A program made the position numbers and the translations under genes. Below the pieces are notes generated by a model. The model did not search any database, was not told the origin of the DNA, and saw nothing but the letters and a program-made list of their open reading frames with translations. DNA of 64,000 bases, taken from positions 1 through 64,000 of the forward strand of contig JAUJFZ010000001.1 in assembly GCA_030441535.1 (NCBI GenBank), given 5' to 3'. Of this stretch, positions 26,096 through 35,592 are shown piece after piece. Position 1 is the first letter of the stretch. Each line of letters begins with the position of its first letter. Source of the stretch: Betaproteobacteria bacterium LSUCC0117. Lineage in GTDB: Bacteria; Pseudomonadota; Gammaproteobacteria; Burkholderiales; Burkholderiaceae_C.

Positions 26096-27876
26096 TTGCA
26101 AAACTATTGTCTCTGATCGACAAGAATGAACAAAAGAAGTTATTTCTATTATTATTGCTAATCGTTATCTCGGCGATATTCGATATAATCGGTGTGGTAT
26201 CGATCATGCCTTTCCTTGCAATCGTAGCAAATCCCGAAGCTTTAACGTCGCAGCCATACTTAAACGAAATTAAATTATCACTAGAAACGACAATAGGAGT
26301 AGAAGAACGAAACATTAACATAGCATTGGGATTAATAACTCTAATAACATTAATAACCTCCTTGGCTATTAGGGCGATCACAAACTACGCACAAGCGAAA
26401 TATGTGTTTACGTTAGATTACTCAATATCAAAAAAACTGTTAGGTAAATATTTGTCAAGTGATTATAGTTGGTTTCTCAACCAGCATAGTGCCGATTTAG
26501 GGAAGACTATACTCGCTGAAATAAATGTTGTGGTATCAGATGGATTGATGCCTTTAATGTTACTAATCGCTAATCTAATAACTGCTACCGGATTATTGGT
26601 GTTGCTAATATTTGTAAATGCTGGCGTTGCGATAACCACGATTTTATTGTTTGGCGGTTTATATTTTATTATTTATTTATTCAGTAAGACGAAAATTGAT
26701 GCTTTAGGCCATGCAAGAACAGACTCAAATTTGGCACGTTATAAGTTGCTTTCTGAGGCTTTTGGAGCGATAAAAGAAGTGAAAAATCTGGGCCTCGAGC
26801 GTTACTTTCTAGACCGCTACAAGGTGTACGCCAAGACATTAGCGGAGGCCTCGGCGCAAGTTAGTCTCTTGGGTCAGTTACCCCGGTATAGCATCGAAGC
26901 CCTTGGGTTTGGAGGACTTATTGTCCTGATCCTTTTTCAAACAAGTGATGGCATCCCGATATCTAACATTCTGCCGACCGCCGGTGTGTTCGCATTCGCG
27001 GGCTATCGTTTATTACCGGCACTCAATCAAATATACTATTCGATAGGACGTATCCGGTTTGTTAGCAGTGCTATAAAAGATCTTGCAACTCAAATAGAGG
27101 GAACAAATAGCACAGAGGTGCAAACAAACCATGCAAGTCATATACGGTTTAAAAGACTTAAGCTAAATAATGTATATTATAAATATCCAAATGCGCATGA
27201 ATTCACATTAAAAAATTTAAATTTAGAATTACGGGCAAATGCATTAGTAGCTTTCGTCGGTGCAACCGGTAGCGGTAAGACAACAACAATCGATCTTATT
27301 GCCGGACTCCTTGAGGTATCGAAGGGGGAGCTTGAGGTGGATGATTTGAAAATCGAGGGGGAATTGCTGAAGAGTTGGAGGTCTTCCGTAGGGTATGTCC
27401 CACAACAGGGCTATCTTATTGATGATACTGTTACAGCGAATATTGCATTTGGCGTTGAAAAAGATAAAGTAGACCAACTACAGGTAAAGAGATCCGCAAT
27501 GATCGCGCAGATACATGAATTCATCGAGCGAGATCTTCCGTCGGGTTACGAAACATATATTGGTGAACGAGGGGCTCGACTGTCAGGCGGTCAAAGACAA
27601 CGTATAGCAATTGCTCGGGCTCTTTACAGAAAGCCAGAAATACTGATTCTCGATGAAGCTACAAACGCTTTGGACGCAGCAACCGAAAATATCGTGTTAG
27701 CTGGACTGCAAGAATCAAAGACAATATCAACTTTAATTTTGATAACTCATAAGTACAATAATCTAAAGTTGTGCGATAAAATTTTTGTTTTCGATAAGGG
27801 AACATTAGTTGCTAATGGCAGTTACGATGAGATTAAAAATAATAAGTTCTTTATTGAAATGGCCCAGCATCAATAA
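26089..27876 (+). CDS. PglK/MsbA-type ABC transporter, candidate glycan flippase
   Basis: A 595-aa half-transporter with a fused ATPase. The first ~320 residues contain six hydrophobic segments (for example [18 protein letters not shown]). The ATPase domain has Walker [10 protein letters not shown] near 391, the signature LSGGQRQR at about 498 and Walker B ILILDEAT near 520. Single-chain exporters of this layout flip lipid-linked oligosaccharides (PglK/WlaB). No Wzx-type flippase is visible in the window, so this is the natural candidate for moving the repeat unit across the inner membrane. Confidence 0.82.
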   Translation: MVIAKLLSLIDKNEQKKLFLLLLLIVISAIFDIIGVVSIMPFLAIVANPEALTSQPYLNEIKLSLETTIGVEERNINIALGLITLITLITSLAIRAITNYAQAKYVFTLDYSISKKLLGKYLSSDYSWFLNQHSADLGKTILAEINVVVSDGLMPLMLLIANLITATGLLVLLIFVNAGVAITTILLFGGLYFIIYLFSKTKIDALGHARTDSNLARYKLLSEAFGAIKEVKNLGLERYFLDRYKVYAKTLAEASAQVSLLGQLPRYSIEALGFGGLIVLILFQTSDGIPISNILPTAGVFAFAGYRLLPALNQIYYSIGRIRFVSSAIKDLATQIEGTNSTEVQTNHASHIRFKRLKLNNVYYKYPNAHEFTLKNLNLELRANALVAFVGATGSGKTTTIDLIAGLLEVSKGELEVDDLKIEGELLKSWRSSVGYVPQQGYLIDDTVTANIAFGVEKDKVDQLQVKRSAMIAQIHEFIERDLPSGYETYIGERGARLSGGQRQRIAIARALYRKPEILILDEATNALDAATENIVLAGLQESKTISTLILITHKYNNLKLCDKIFVFDKGTLVANGSYDEIKNNKFFIEMAQHQ

Positions 27877-27891
27877 TGAAAGTGAATAAAA

Positions 27892-28875
27892 ATGAATGAT
27901 AATGCGAGTATATTAATTACAGGAGGAACAGGTTCCTTTGGGACTTCCTTTGTAGACACGGTATTAAAACAAAATGCCCCGAAGCGGCTAGTAATTTTTT
28001 CTAGAGATGAAATGAAACAATGGGAGATGGCGAAAAAATACCAAGGCGATAAGCGAGTCAGATTTTTTATTGGAGACGTGAGAGACAAAAATCGACTCCA
28101 CCGCGCTTTAGAGGGAATCGATTACGTTGTGCATGCCGCCGCAACGAAAATAGTACATATTGCCGAATACAATCCATTTGAGTGCATCAAAACTAATATT
28201 GAAGGTGCTATGAATGTAATTGACGCTGCGATAGACCAAAAGGTTAAGCGGGTTGTTGCCTTATCAACTGATAAGGCAAGTAGCCCTGCAAACCTCTACG
28301 GAGCCACGAAATTGGCTTCTGATAAGCTCTTTGTTGCGAGTAATACGTCATACGCTGGTGGGCATGAAACGAGATTCTCAATAGTGAGGTATGGAAATGT
28401 AATGGGTTCAAGGGGATCAGTGATTCCATTCTTCCAAAGCATGAGCGATAAAAAAACACTACCAATAACAGATTTGCGTATGACTCGATTCATGATATCT
28501 CTTGAGCAAGCGATTGATTTGGTACGATTTGCATTCTCAGACATGAAGGGTGGCGAGATATATATAAAGAAAATACCATCTATAAAAATAACAGATTTAG
28601 CTAGAGCCATCGTGCCTAACTGCGAATTTGAATTAGTTGGTATCAGACCAGGGGAGAAACTCCACGAGCAAATGATTAGTACAGAGGATGCATTAACAAC
28701 ATACGAATACGACGAATACTTTAAAATATTACCGCAGATCAATTACTGGGATCAAGACAGTGAGAGGATAAAAAATGGCGTAAAAGTTAAGGAGGGATTT
28801 GTTTATGCGAGTAACGACAATAAAGATTGGTTGTCTGTTGATGATTTAAGAGCATGGATTAGTACGCGTCTATGA
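27892..28875 (+). CDS. pseB: UDP-GlcNAc 4,6-dehydratase (inverting), pseudaminic acid step 1
   Basis: A 327-aa soluble SDR. TGGTGSFGTSFV binds NADP, HAAATKIVHIAEYNP and LSTDKASSPANLYGATK hold the catalytic residues including the Tyr/Lys pair, and GIRPGEKLHEQMIS near the end is typical of the PseB/CapD family. Lacking the membrane N-terminus of WbpM/PglF, and lying before a PseC aminotransferase, it is assigned as PseB. It makes UDP-2-acetamido-2,6-dideoxy-L-arabino-hexos-4-ulose. Confidence 0.92.
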   Translation: MNDNASILITGGTGSFGTSFVDTVLKQNAPKRLVIFSRDEMKQWEMAKKYQGDKRVRFFIGDVRDKNRLHRALEGIDYVVHAAATKIVHIAEYNPFECIKTNIEGAMNVIDAAIDQKVKRVVALSTDKASSPANLYGATKLASDKLFVASNTSYAGGHETRFSIVRYGNVMGSRGSVIPFFQSMSDKKTLPITDLRMTRFMISLEQAIDLVRFAFSDMKGGEIYIKKIPSIKITDLARAIVPNCEFELVGIRPGEKLHEQMISTEDALTTYEYDEYFKILPQINYWDQDSERIKNGVKVKEGFVYASNDNKDWLSVDDLRAWISTRL

Positions 28876-28888
28876 TTGAGGTGCTCAA

Positions 28889-30043
28889 ATGATTCCATAT
28901 GGGCGTCAACATATTACTGAAGACGATATAGAGGAGGTCGTAAAAATCCTGAAATCTGAGTATCTTACTCAGGGACCTGTTGTTCAGAAGTTTGAAGACG
29001 CTATTTCGAACTATACAAGTGCAAAGCACAGCGTTGCATTTAATAGCGCCACTAGTGCATTACACGTCGCATGTATCGCGTTAGATTTAGGACCTGGTGA
29101 CTGGCTCTGGACGTCACCAAATACATTTGTCGCGAGTGCTAACTGCGGCCTATATTGCGGAGCCAATATTGATTTCGTAGACATAGACCCGAATACATAT
29201 AATTTGTGCGCGACAAAACTAGAAGAAAAGTTAAAAATATCAGCAATTAGTGGAAAACTGCCAAAGGTAGTAATTCCCGTCCACTACGCAGGTCATCCGT
29301 GCGATATGCGCACAATTTATCACCTCTCCCAAATATATGGATTTCATATTATAGAGGACGCTTCTCATGCAATAGGTGCCGAGTTCTTTAATTCAAAAAT
29401 TGGAAATTGTCTCTATAGTGACATAACTGTATTCAGCTTTCACCCTGTAAAAATAATTACAACGGGGGAGGGTGGTGCTGCGAGTACAAATGACACCAAC
29501 CTCGCAGAAAAAATGAGGCGCCTTCGAACGCATGGTATAACGACTGATAAGAATTTGATGGATATTATGGCGGAAGAGGAAATCTGGAACTATCGACAGA
29601 TAGAACTTGGATATAACTATCGAATGACCGACATACATGCTGCTTTAGGATGTTCTCAAATCAAGCGAATCGATGAATATATCAACAAACGTACGGAAAT
29701 AGCACAAGTCTATGATTCTGCCCTCAAGGATACTAATATAGTCGTACAAAAAATTTTACCATCACATAAGTCAAGCTTTCACCTTTATCCCATTCGGATA
29801 AAAAAAGAAAGCATGCTGGCGCAACGTAGCTTGTATGAAATATTTCATCAAAATGGAATATTAGTAAATGTGCATTATCCACCGGTGCATAGACAACCAT
29901 ATTATAAAAAACTTGGATTCAAGGCTGGAGATTTTCCAGAGGCTGAATCGTTTCACAGAGAAGTTCTTACTCTACCAATTTACCCAATGCTCACAGCTCA
30001 ACAGCAGCAAAAAGTAATTGATGTTCTAAATGAGCATACTTAG
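28889..30043 (+). CDS. pseC: UDP-4-amino-4,6-dideoxy-N-acetyl-beta-L-altrosamine transaminase
   Basis: A 384-aa PLP aminotransferase of the DegT/DnrJ/EryC1 family. It starts IPYGRQHITEDDIEEVV, a hallmark of PseC, and has FSFHPVKIITTGEGG with the PLP lysine at K188. LGYNYRMTDIHAALG follows. It acts on the PseB product. It overlaps pseF by 14 bp. Confidence 0.92.
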   Translation: MIPYGRQHITEDDIEEVVKILKSEYLTQGPVVQKFEDAISNYTSAKHSVAFNSATSALHVACIALDLGPGDWLWTSPNTFVASANCGLYCGANIDFVDIDPNTYNLCATKLEEKLKISAISGKLPKVVIPVHYAGHPCDMRTIYHLSQIYGFHIIEDASHAIGAEFFNSKIGNCLYSDITVFSFHPVKIITTGEGGAASTNDTNLAEKMRRLRTHGITTDKNLMDIMAEEEIWNYRQIELGYNYRMTDIHAALGCSQIKRIDEYINKRTEIAQVYDSALKDTNIVVQKILPSHKSSFHLYPIRIKKESMLAQRSLYEIFHQNGILVNVHYPPVHRQPYYKKLGFKAGDFPEAESFHREVLTLPIYPMLTAQQQQKVIDVLNEHT

Positions 30044-30740
30044 AAAAAACCTTTGCGTAATACCCGCAAGAGGGGGTAGCAAGCGAATTCCTCGAAAGAA
30101 TATTCGAATTTTTCACGGAAAGCCCTTGATTGAATGGGTTATTGAGATAGCATTGAGTTGTAAATTCTTTGATGACATAGTGGTAAGTACGGACGATATT
30201 GAAATAGCTAATATATCAATAAATGCTGGAGCTCGAGTCCCATTCATTAGACCGGAAAGTATTTCTGACGATTATACGACAACCGTCGAAGTTATATCGC
30301 ACGCGATTCACTCACTAGGTGAGGTTGGGGTTTTGTTTGGGAATGTATGCTGTGTCTACCCGACTGCACCTTTTTTGGATGCGGAAGACCTAAAAGAGGG
30401 CTTAAAAATACTTGAATCGGAAAAATGCGATTATGTTTTTCCCACCACAGAATTCCCTTACCCTATTCAACGCGCGTTGAAAATTTATGATAAAAATAGG
30501 CTACAAATGCTTTCTCCCGAAAACTACAGAATGCGATCTCAAGATTTAGAAAGTTTGTATCATGATGCAGGGCAATTTTATTGGGGTTCCACAGACGCCT
30601 GGATACAAAAAAGACCTATATTTAGTGAAGAATCCCGCGCGATGATACTTCCGAGCTACAGGGTCTGGGATATTGACACGCCGGACGATTGGCGTCGTGC
30701 GGAGCTTATGTTCCAATCGTTTCAAGACGACAGAACATGA
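30030..30740 (+). CDS. pseF: CMP-pseudaminic acid cytidylyltransferase
   Basis: A 236-aa nucleotidyltransferase with VIPARGGSKRIPRKNI at the N-terminus and VVSTDDIEIA, the signature of CMP-sialate-type synthetases. The KRIPRKNI variant and the short length fit PseF. It activates pseudaminic acid with CTP. Its TGA overlaps the ATG of the next gene. Confidence 0.92.
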   Translation: MSILRKNLCVIPARGGSKRIPRKNIRIFHGKPLIEWVIEIALSCKFFDDIVVSTDDIEIANISINAGARVPFIRPESISDDYTTTVEVISHAIHSLGEVGVLFGNVCCVYPTAPFLDAEDLKEGLKILESEKCDYVFPTTEFPYPIQRALKIYDKNRLQMLSPENYRMRSQDLESLYHDAGQFYWGSTDAWIQKRPIFSEESRAMILPSYRVWDIDTPDDWRRAELMFQSFQDDRT

Positions 30741-32281
30741 TAGTTCTATTAAGAGCGGCTGCTTCAGAAAAAGTTGGGAATGGGCATCTGATCCGGTGTA
30801 TTAACCTAGCGATACAGTTAAGGAAACTTCAAGTTAGTTGTAAGTTCCTTTGTTATAACCAAGAAACTCAAGTAAAAAAGACGTTAAGAAAATCACAACT
30901 AGAGTATATCACGTTGGATGGTGAAGAAACCTCATTTAGTGAGGCTGAAAAAAATCCAAATGGTGAATTCAAATTCTACGATAGTCAGGCAATAGCTGAC
31001 TTTGAACGGCATGTGGAGAAAATAAAACCTGATTTATTAATTATTGATGATTATAATATCGATATAACATATGAATCAATATTTCGCCCGCATGTGGGTC
31101 GCCTAATGGTTATCGACGATCTCGCGAATCGAAAGCATGATTGTGATATCCTGTTAGACCAAAACCTTTTTCGTGAACAGTACGAAAGGTATCAAAACTT
31201 AATCCCTAGTCATTGCATTACACTCTATGGACCATTATTTGCATTGTTAGCTGAAGAGTATTCGACAAGCAGGAAAAGTGCGGTTATAAGGAGCGGTGCG
31301 CCTAAGAATATACTTATTTGTTTCGGTGGTCATGATCCTTACAATTTAAGCGAGAAAATTCTAAGAGGTTTACTCTCTATCTCCACAGAATGTCTAAATA
31401 TTCATTTGGCTATATCAAGTAGTAATAAAAATATATCCTCGATTAATGCTGCTACCGAAGGAGCAGAAAATGTAAGAATTCATTTTGACCTTCCTAGTTT
31501 ACAAGGTCTAATATCCACGGCGGACTTGGCTTTTGGTGCCACGGGTATAACGACTTGGGAGCGATGTTGCCTAGGATTACCCAGCGCTATAATTACCTTC
31601 GCAGATAACCATGTCGAACTAGCCGAAACTCTTCATGAATTAGGGTTTGTTTTTCTTATCGGGCATTATCCGAGTGTAGACGATGCTTACCTGCGGGATA
31701 GACTCGAATATCTTTTACATAAATTGGATATTCGGACTTGCTCGGAGAAATGTTTTGGTCTTGTAGATGGTTTAGGTGCCGAAACAGTCGCGTTGATTCT
31801 CACTTTAGGGAAGCGCACCACGCTAGATATTAGAGACGTGACCCCTAAAGATGAAAGCTATACATACAGTATCTCCAACGATTGTGTTACCAGAAAATAC
31901 TCGCTCAATAAAGGGTTTATTTCTCGTGAGGAACACACTCGTTGGTTTATGAAAACATTAAAAAATAAGAATATTTTATATTATATAATAAGTGCGTCGA
32001 ATCGTTTAACTATTGGACAAGTCCGCTTTGAGAATACCCTTGGGAAATGGAGAATACATTTTTCACTAGCCAATTATGCTCGGGCTTTGGGCTTCGGGCT
32101 AAAAATGCTTGAACTAGCTATGGAAAGATTTTATCAAGAAATTGGGTTCGCCACCATATTTGCGGAAGTCGTAAGTGGTAATACCAAATCTAAAAAGCTG
32201 TTAGAGAGACTCAATTTTAAGGTTATCGAAGACGGTGATACGATTACATTGAAGAGGAATGGCGAGGAATATGAGAATTAA
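30737..32281 (+). CDS. pseG: PseG-PseH fusion: UDP-sugar hydrolase + N-acetyltransferase
   Basis: A 514-aa two-domain protein. Residues 1 to about 345 are PseG: the GT-B-like SEKVGNGHLIRC loop includes His17, the position of the catalytic histidine in Campylobacter PseG, and ATGITTWERCCLGLPS follows later. Residues about 355-514 are a GNAT acetyltransferase matching PseH (FISREEHTRWF, SGNTKSKKLLERLNF). PseH acetylates the 4-amino sugar and PseG removes UDP, so the fusion joins two consecutive steps. The ATG at 30737 overlaps the pseF stop. No separate pseH gene is present. Confidence 0.9.
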   Translation: MIVLLRAAASEKVGNGHLIRCINLAIQLRKLQVSCKFLCYNQETQVKKTLRKSQLEYITLDGEETSFSEAEKNPNGEFKFYDSQAIADFERHVEKIKPDLLIIDDYNIDITYESIFRPHVGRLMVIDDLANRKHDCDILLDQNLFREQYERYQNLIPSHCITLYGPLFALLAEEYSTSRKSAVIRSGAPKNILICFGGHDPYNLSEKILRGLLSISTECLNIHLAISSSNKNISSINAATEGAENVRIHFDLPSLQGLISTADLAFGATGITTWERCCLGLPSAIITFADNHVELAETLHELGFVFLIGHYPSVDDAYLRDRLEYLLHKLDIRTCSEKCFGLVDGLGAETVALILTLGKRTTLDIRDVTPKDESYTYSISNDCVTRKYSLNKGFISREEHTRWFMKTLKNKNILYYIISASNRLTIGQVRFENTLGKWRIHFSLANYARALGFGLKMLELAMERFYQEIGFATIFAEVVSGNTKSKKLLERLNFKVIEDGDTITLKRNGEEYEN

Positions 32282-33314
32282 TAATTTTATAATAGGTCGT
32301 AATTCATCACCATATGTAATTGCGGAATTGTCGGGAAATCATAATGGATCTCTCCAACGCGCGCTGAGTTTGATAGACGCAGCTGCGGAGGCTGGGGCCG
32401 ACGCCGTAAAGCTACAAACCTACTCGGCCGATACGATGACAATTGACTGCGAAAGACCAGATTTTGTTATTGATGAAGGGCTTTGGAGCGGGTATAAATT
32501 ATATGATCTCTACAAGGAGGCAGCAACTCCTTTAGATTGGCACAAGCCCCTCTTTGAACGTGCAGCGCATAGAAATTTAACAATTTTTTCAACGCCGTTT
32601 GATGAGTCAGGGGTAGAGTTTTTAGAACGGTTAGGTGCGCCTGCATACAAGATTGCGTCATTTGAGATTTGCGATTTACCGTTGATTGCGTGCGCTGCCT
32701 CCACAGGAAAGCCACTCATATTATCGACGGGTATGGCTTCTGAGGACGAAGTCGCAGAGGCCCTTGAAACTGCCATTTCGGCTGGAGCGAATGGGGTCGC
32801 TTTATTACATTGCGTCAGCAGTTATCCGACAGATATCAAGCAGATCAATATACGGCGACTCAGGTCACTGTATGAGCGTTTTAAGGTGCCTGTCGGGTTG
32901 TCAGACCATACCATGGGTAGTCTGGCCGCGGTGACATCGGTCGCTCTAGGCGCGGTTATCATAGAAAAGCATTTCACACTAAGTCGTCTAGACAAAGGGC
33001 CTGATAGTGCGTTTTCAATGGAACCAGACGAATTTAAAAGGATGTGCACAGAGGTTAAGGATGCATGGTCTGCGCTGGGAACGGGAGATTTGAAGCATCA
33101 AGGTAGTGACGAAAAAAATTTGATTTTTCGCAGATCACTTTATTTTGTGAAAGACCTGCCCAAAGGCCATATCCTAAAGGAAAGCGATATAAGACGTATA
33201 CGACCTGGATACGGTATCGCTCCAAAATATTTTGATGAAATAATAGGAATGAAATTGAGCGAAAGTGTTAGTTTTGGAACCCCTGTTACATGGGGAAAAA
33301 TTACACACGGCTAA
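32271..33314 (+). CDS. pseI: Pseudaminic acid synthase
   Basis: A 347-aa enzyme of the NeuB superfamily that condenses the PseG product with phosphoenolpyruvate. The TIM barrel begins IAELSGNHNGSLQRAL and has KLQTYSADTMT and FSTPFDESGVEFL. LDKGPDSAFSMEPDEF distinguishes PseI from the NeuB/LegI subtype. A C-terminal antifreeze-like SAF domain starts near RRSLYFVKDL. I prefer the ATG at 32271, but an ATG at 32259 is also possible. Confidence 0.92.
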   Translation: MRINNFIIGRNSSPYVIAELSGNHNGSLQRALSLIDAAAEAGADAVKLQTYSADTMTIDCERPDFVIDEGLWSGYKLYDLYKEAATPLDWHKPLFERAAHRNLTIFSTPFDESGVEFLERLGAPAYKIASFEICDLPLIACAASTGKPLILSTGMASEDEVAEALETAISAGANGVALLHCVSSYPTDIKQINIRRLRSLYERFKVPVGLSDHTMGSLAAVTSVALGAVIIEKHFTLSRLDKGPDSAFSMEPDEFKRMCTEVKDAWSALGTGDLKHQGSDEKNLIFRRSLYFVKDLPKGHILKESDIRRIRPGYGIAPKYFDEIIGMKLSESVSFGTPVTWGKITHG

Positions 33315-33317
33315 AAT

Positions 33318-35582
33318 ATGAAACTTACAGAAATAAAACAAATGCAACGAGAAGAAGTTACCTCGCTGGGAGTGATGTCATATTGTTCGCACGATCCCGC
33401 AGCAGCATTTCTAAGATTTAACGGTAAAAGTATTGACACATACTTGCACTTTGAGGAGGGAATGTTATCGAGGAGAAAAAAATCATACCATTTTCCGTTA
33501 CGTTCAATAATGGCATGCTTGCATATATCGAAAACAAATATTGAGGATGTAAGCGCCTTGACTATGGATTATATGGATAATAAAACGTTCCTCGGTACGT
33601 CGAACAACTATCGGCGCCTCGTCGGCGATTATATCCGCGAAAACCTACGCGTCAAACCTGAGCAAGTCATAAGGGGTGTTAATCACCACGACGGGCATGC
33701 ATACAGCGCATTTTATTCATCGAAATTTGAAAATGCAGCGATATTGGCAATCGATGGATTAGGCTCAAAACAGCGAACACATTCAATATATATCGCAGAT
33801 AGACGTCATGGCATAAAACGAATATTTAGCCAAACACTACCTGGCATTGGCGAATTATACACACTAATAACATTGGCATTGGGGTTCGACGCCGGCGAAG
33901 AGGGCAAAACGATGGGTCTCGCGGCATATGGGTTAGACACAGCAGATCCGCATTTCGCCGAGATCGCGAGTGAGCTCGAGGGACGTTTCAATGGCTTTGT
34001 TACTGACTATTCAAAGCAAGTAAGAAGAGCACCAAGTGCTGAATTGAAGCTAAAACTGGACGCTCGTCGCTTAAAAGAAGATTTATATGAAGGTTATCCG
34101 GCTCTCGTTGCAGCGGCTGTTCAAAATGAACTTGAAAGATCCCTGCGCCACTTAGCGACAGAAATTAAAAAAGTGACAGGCGAGAAGAAATTAGTAATAG
34201 CAGGCGGTGTTGGCTTAAATTGTGTCGCGAATGAGTACCTAGTTAATTTGGAAATATTTAACGATATTTATGTTCACGCAGATTCTGGAGATGCCGGAAT
34301 ACCTTTAGGCTTAGCTCTAATTGGTTTAGAAAAAAAACTTCGTGAGAGAAAATATACGGAATCTGAAATCCAGGGGATATTATCAACGTTTGAATACCCT
34401 AAGTGCGGATTCGGAACTCATGCTATGCCCCTAAAGAAGGATCACAAAAAATTACTTGAGCAGATTGGGGTTAAAACTGAAATCTTTGATGCAAAGAAAA
34501 TCGCAGAAAACATCAAAAGCGAGCAGATTGTAGCGTTATTTAGTGGAGAATTTGAACTTGGTCCGCGCGCACTGGGACATCGATCGTTTCTAGCAAGCCC
34601 TTTAACTTCATCCATGAAGGCGGTGATGAACAGCAAAATAAAACACCGAGAGGCCTATAGACCATTTGCACCAATTGTACTACAAGAAGACTTTAGCAGA
34701 TATTTCGAAAGCAAGCACAATCAGCACGACAGAATGCTCTACGCCGTTAAATGTAAAACTAATGCAACAAACGAAATTCCAGCCGTAGTGCATCATGACG
34801 GCACTGCAAGAGCGCAAACAATCAGTGAGGAAGAGTCTCAAGTAGTACTCATATTACGAGAATTTAAGCGCCAAACTGGCGTAGGCGTTTTAATAAACAC
34901 CTCATTTAATGATAATGATGAGCCTATTGTCCTTGATGAAGTCGATGCGCTTGTCTCCTTTTTACGTACAAACGCTGACATTCTAATTTTAAACGATGTA
35001 GTGGTGAGACGGACAGATTTTCATGATGTATCGAATGCCTTGAATATTCTTACCAAAGAACAAAGTAATACAAAAGAAGAGTATTACAAGAAGGCAATCG
35101 GTGAGCTACTTTACAGAAAACCGGTAAAATCTCTAAGGGAATTCAAGAATGAAAGTATCGCATTGTCCGCGTACCATGCAAAGTATCGTAAAAAAAATGA
35201 AATGGTATACGATCTTGAAAACGGTAATTACGAAGGATACGAAACTATATACATAGATGCCCATCATGTGGAAATCATGAAGGAATTGGCGTTAATAAGT
35301 AAAGTGAATATAAATGAAATATTGAAAAAATGTATTATCATTAAAGATGAGTATAGCGAGATTGACGAGATCGATATAAGCAAAAATGCTATAAGCTTTC
35401 ATTATAATTTATCGACAATTATAAGAGTGGAATTTAACCAAAGGTTCCCGAATCTTCAATTTTTCTACGCGCAGGCTGATAAGATAATCGAACGAACACT
35501 TAACATCGACAATGATTATCAAGACGTTCTAGAAACTTACGAAGTAAATGGCAATAAAACGATAAATGAGTTCTTTGAATAA
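33318..35582 (+). CDS. O-carbamoyltransferase (NodU/CmcH/TobZ family) with C-terminal extension
   Basis: A 754-aa enzyme that transfers carbamoyl from carbamoyl-phosphate via an adenylate. The N-terminal Kae1-like domain has the metal-binding NHHDGHAYSAF (histidines 123, 124, 127) and AGEEGKTMGLAAYG. The C-terminal YrdC-like part has FELGPRALGHRSFLASP near 412-428 and NTSFNDNDEPIV. Family members usually end near 570-600 aa; this one has about 165 extra residues with no recognisable domain. Adjacent to pseI, it probably carbamoylates a sugar of the glycan. Confidence 0.85.
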   Translation: MKLTEIKQMQREEVTSLGVMSYCSHDPAAAFLRFNGKSIDTYLHFEEGMLSRRKKSYHFPLRSIMACLHISKTNIEDVSALTMDYMDNKTFLGTSNNYRRLVGDYIRENLRVKPEQVIRGVNHHDGHAYSAFYSSKFENAAILAIDGLGSKQRTHSIYIADRRHGIKRIFSQTLPGIGELYTLITLALGFDAGEEGKTMGLAAYGLDTADPHFAEIASELEGRFNGFVTDYSKQVRRAPSAELKLKLDARRLKEDLYEGYPALVAAAVQNELERSLRHLATEIKKVTGEKKLVIAGGVGLNCVANEYLVNLEIFNDIYVHADSGDAGIPLGLALIGLEKKLRERKYTESEIQGILSTFEYPKCGFGTHAMPLKKDHKKLLEQIGVKTEIFDAKKIAENIKSEQIVALFSGEFELGPRALGHRSFLASPLTSSMKAVMNSKIKHREAYRPFAPIVLQEDFSRYFESKHNQHDRMLYAVKCKTNATNEIPAVVHHDGTARAQTISEEESQVVLILREFKRQTGVGVLINTSFNDNDEPIVLDEVDALVSFLRTNADILILNDVVVRRTDFHDVSNALNILTKEQSNTKEEYYKKAIGELLYRKPVKSLREFKNESIALSAYHAKYRKKNEMVYDLENGNYEGYETIYIDAHHVEIMKELALISKVNINEILKKCIIIKDEYSEIDEIDISKNAISFHYNLSTIIRVEFNQRFPNLQFFYAQADKIIERTLNIDNDYQDVLETYEVNGNKTINEFFE

Positions 35583-35592
35583 CGGAAGCAGT

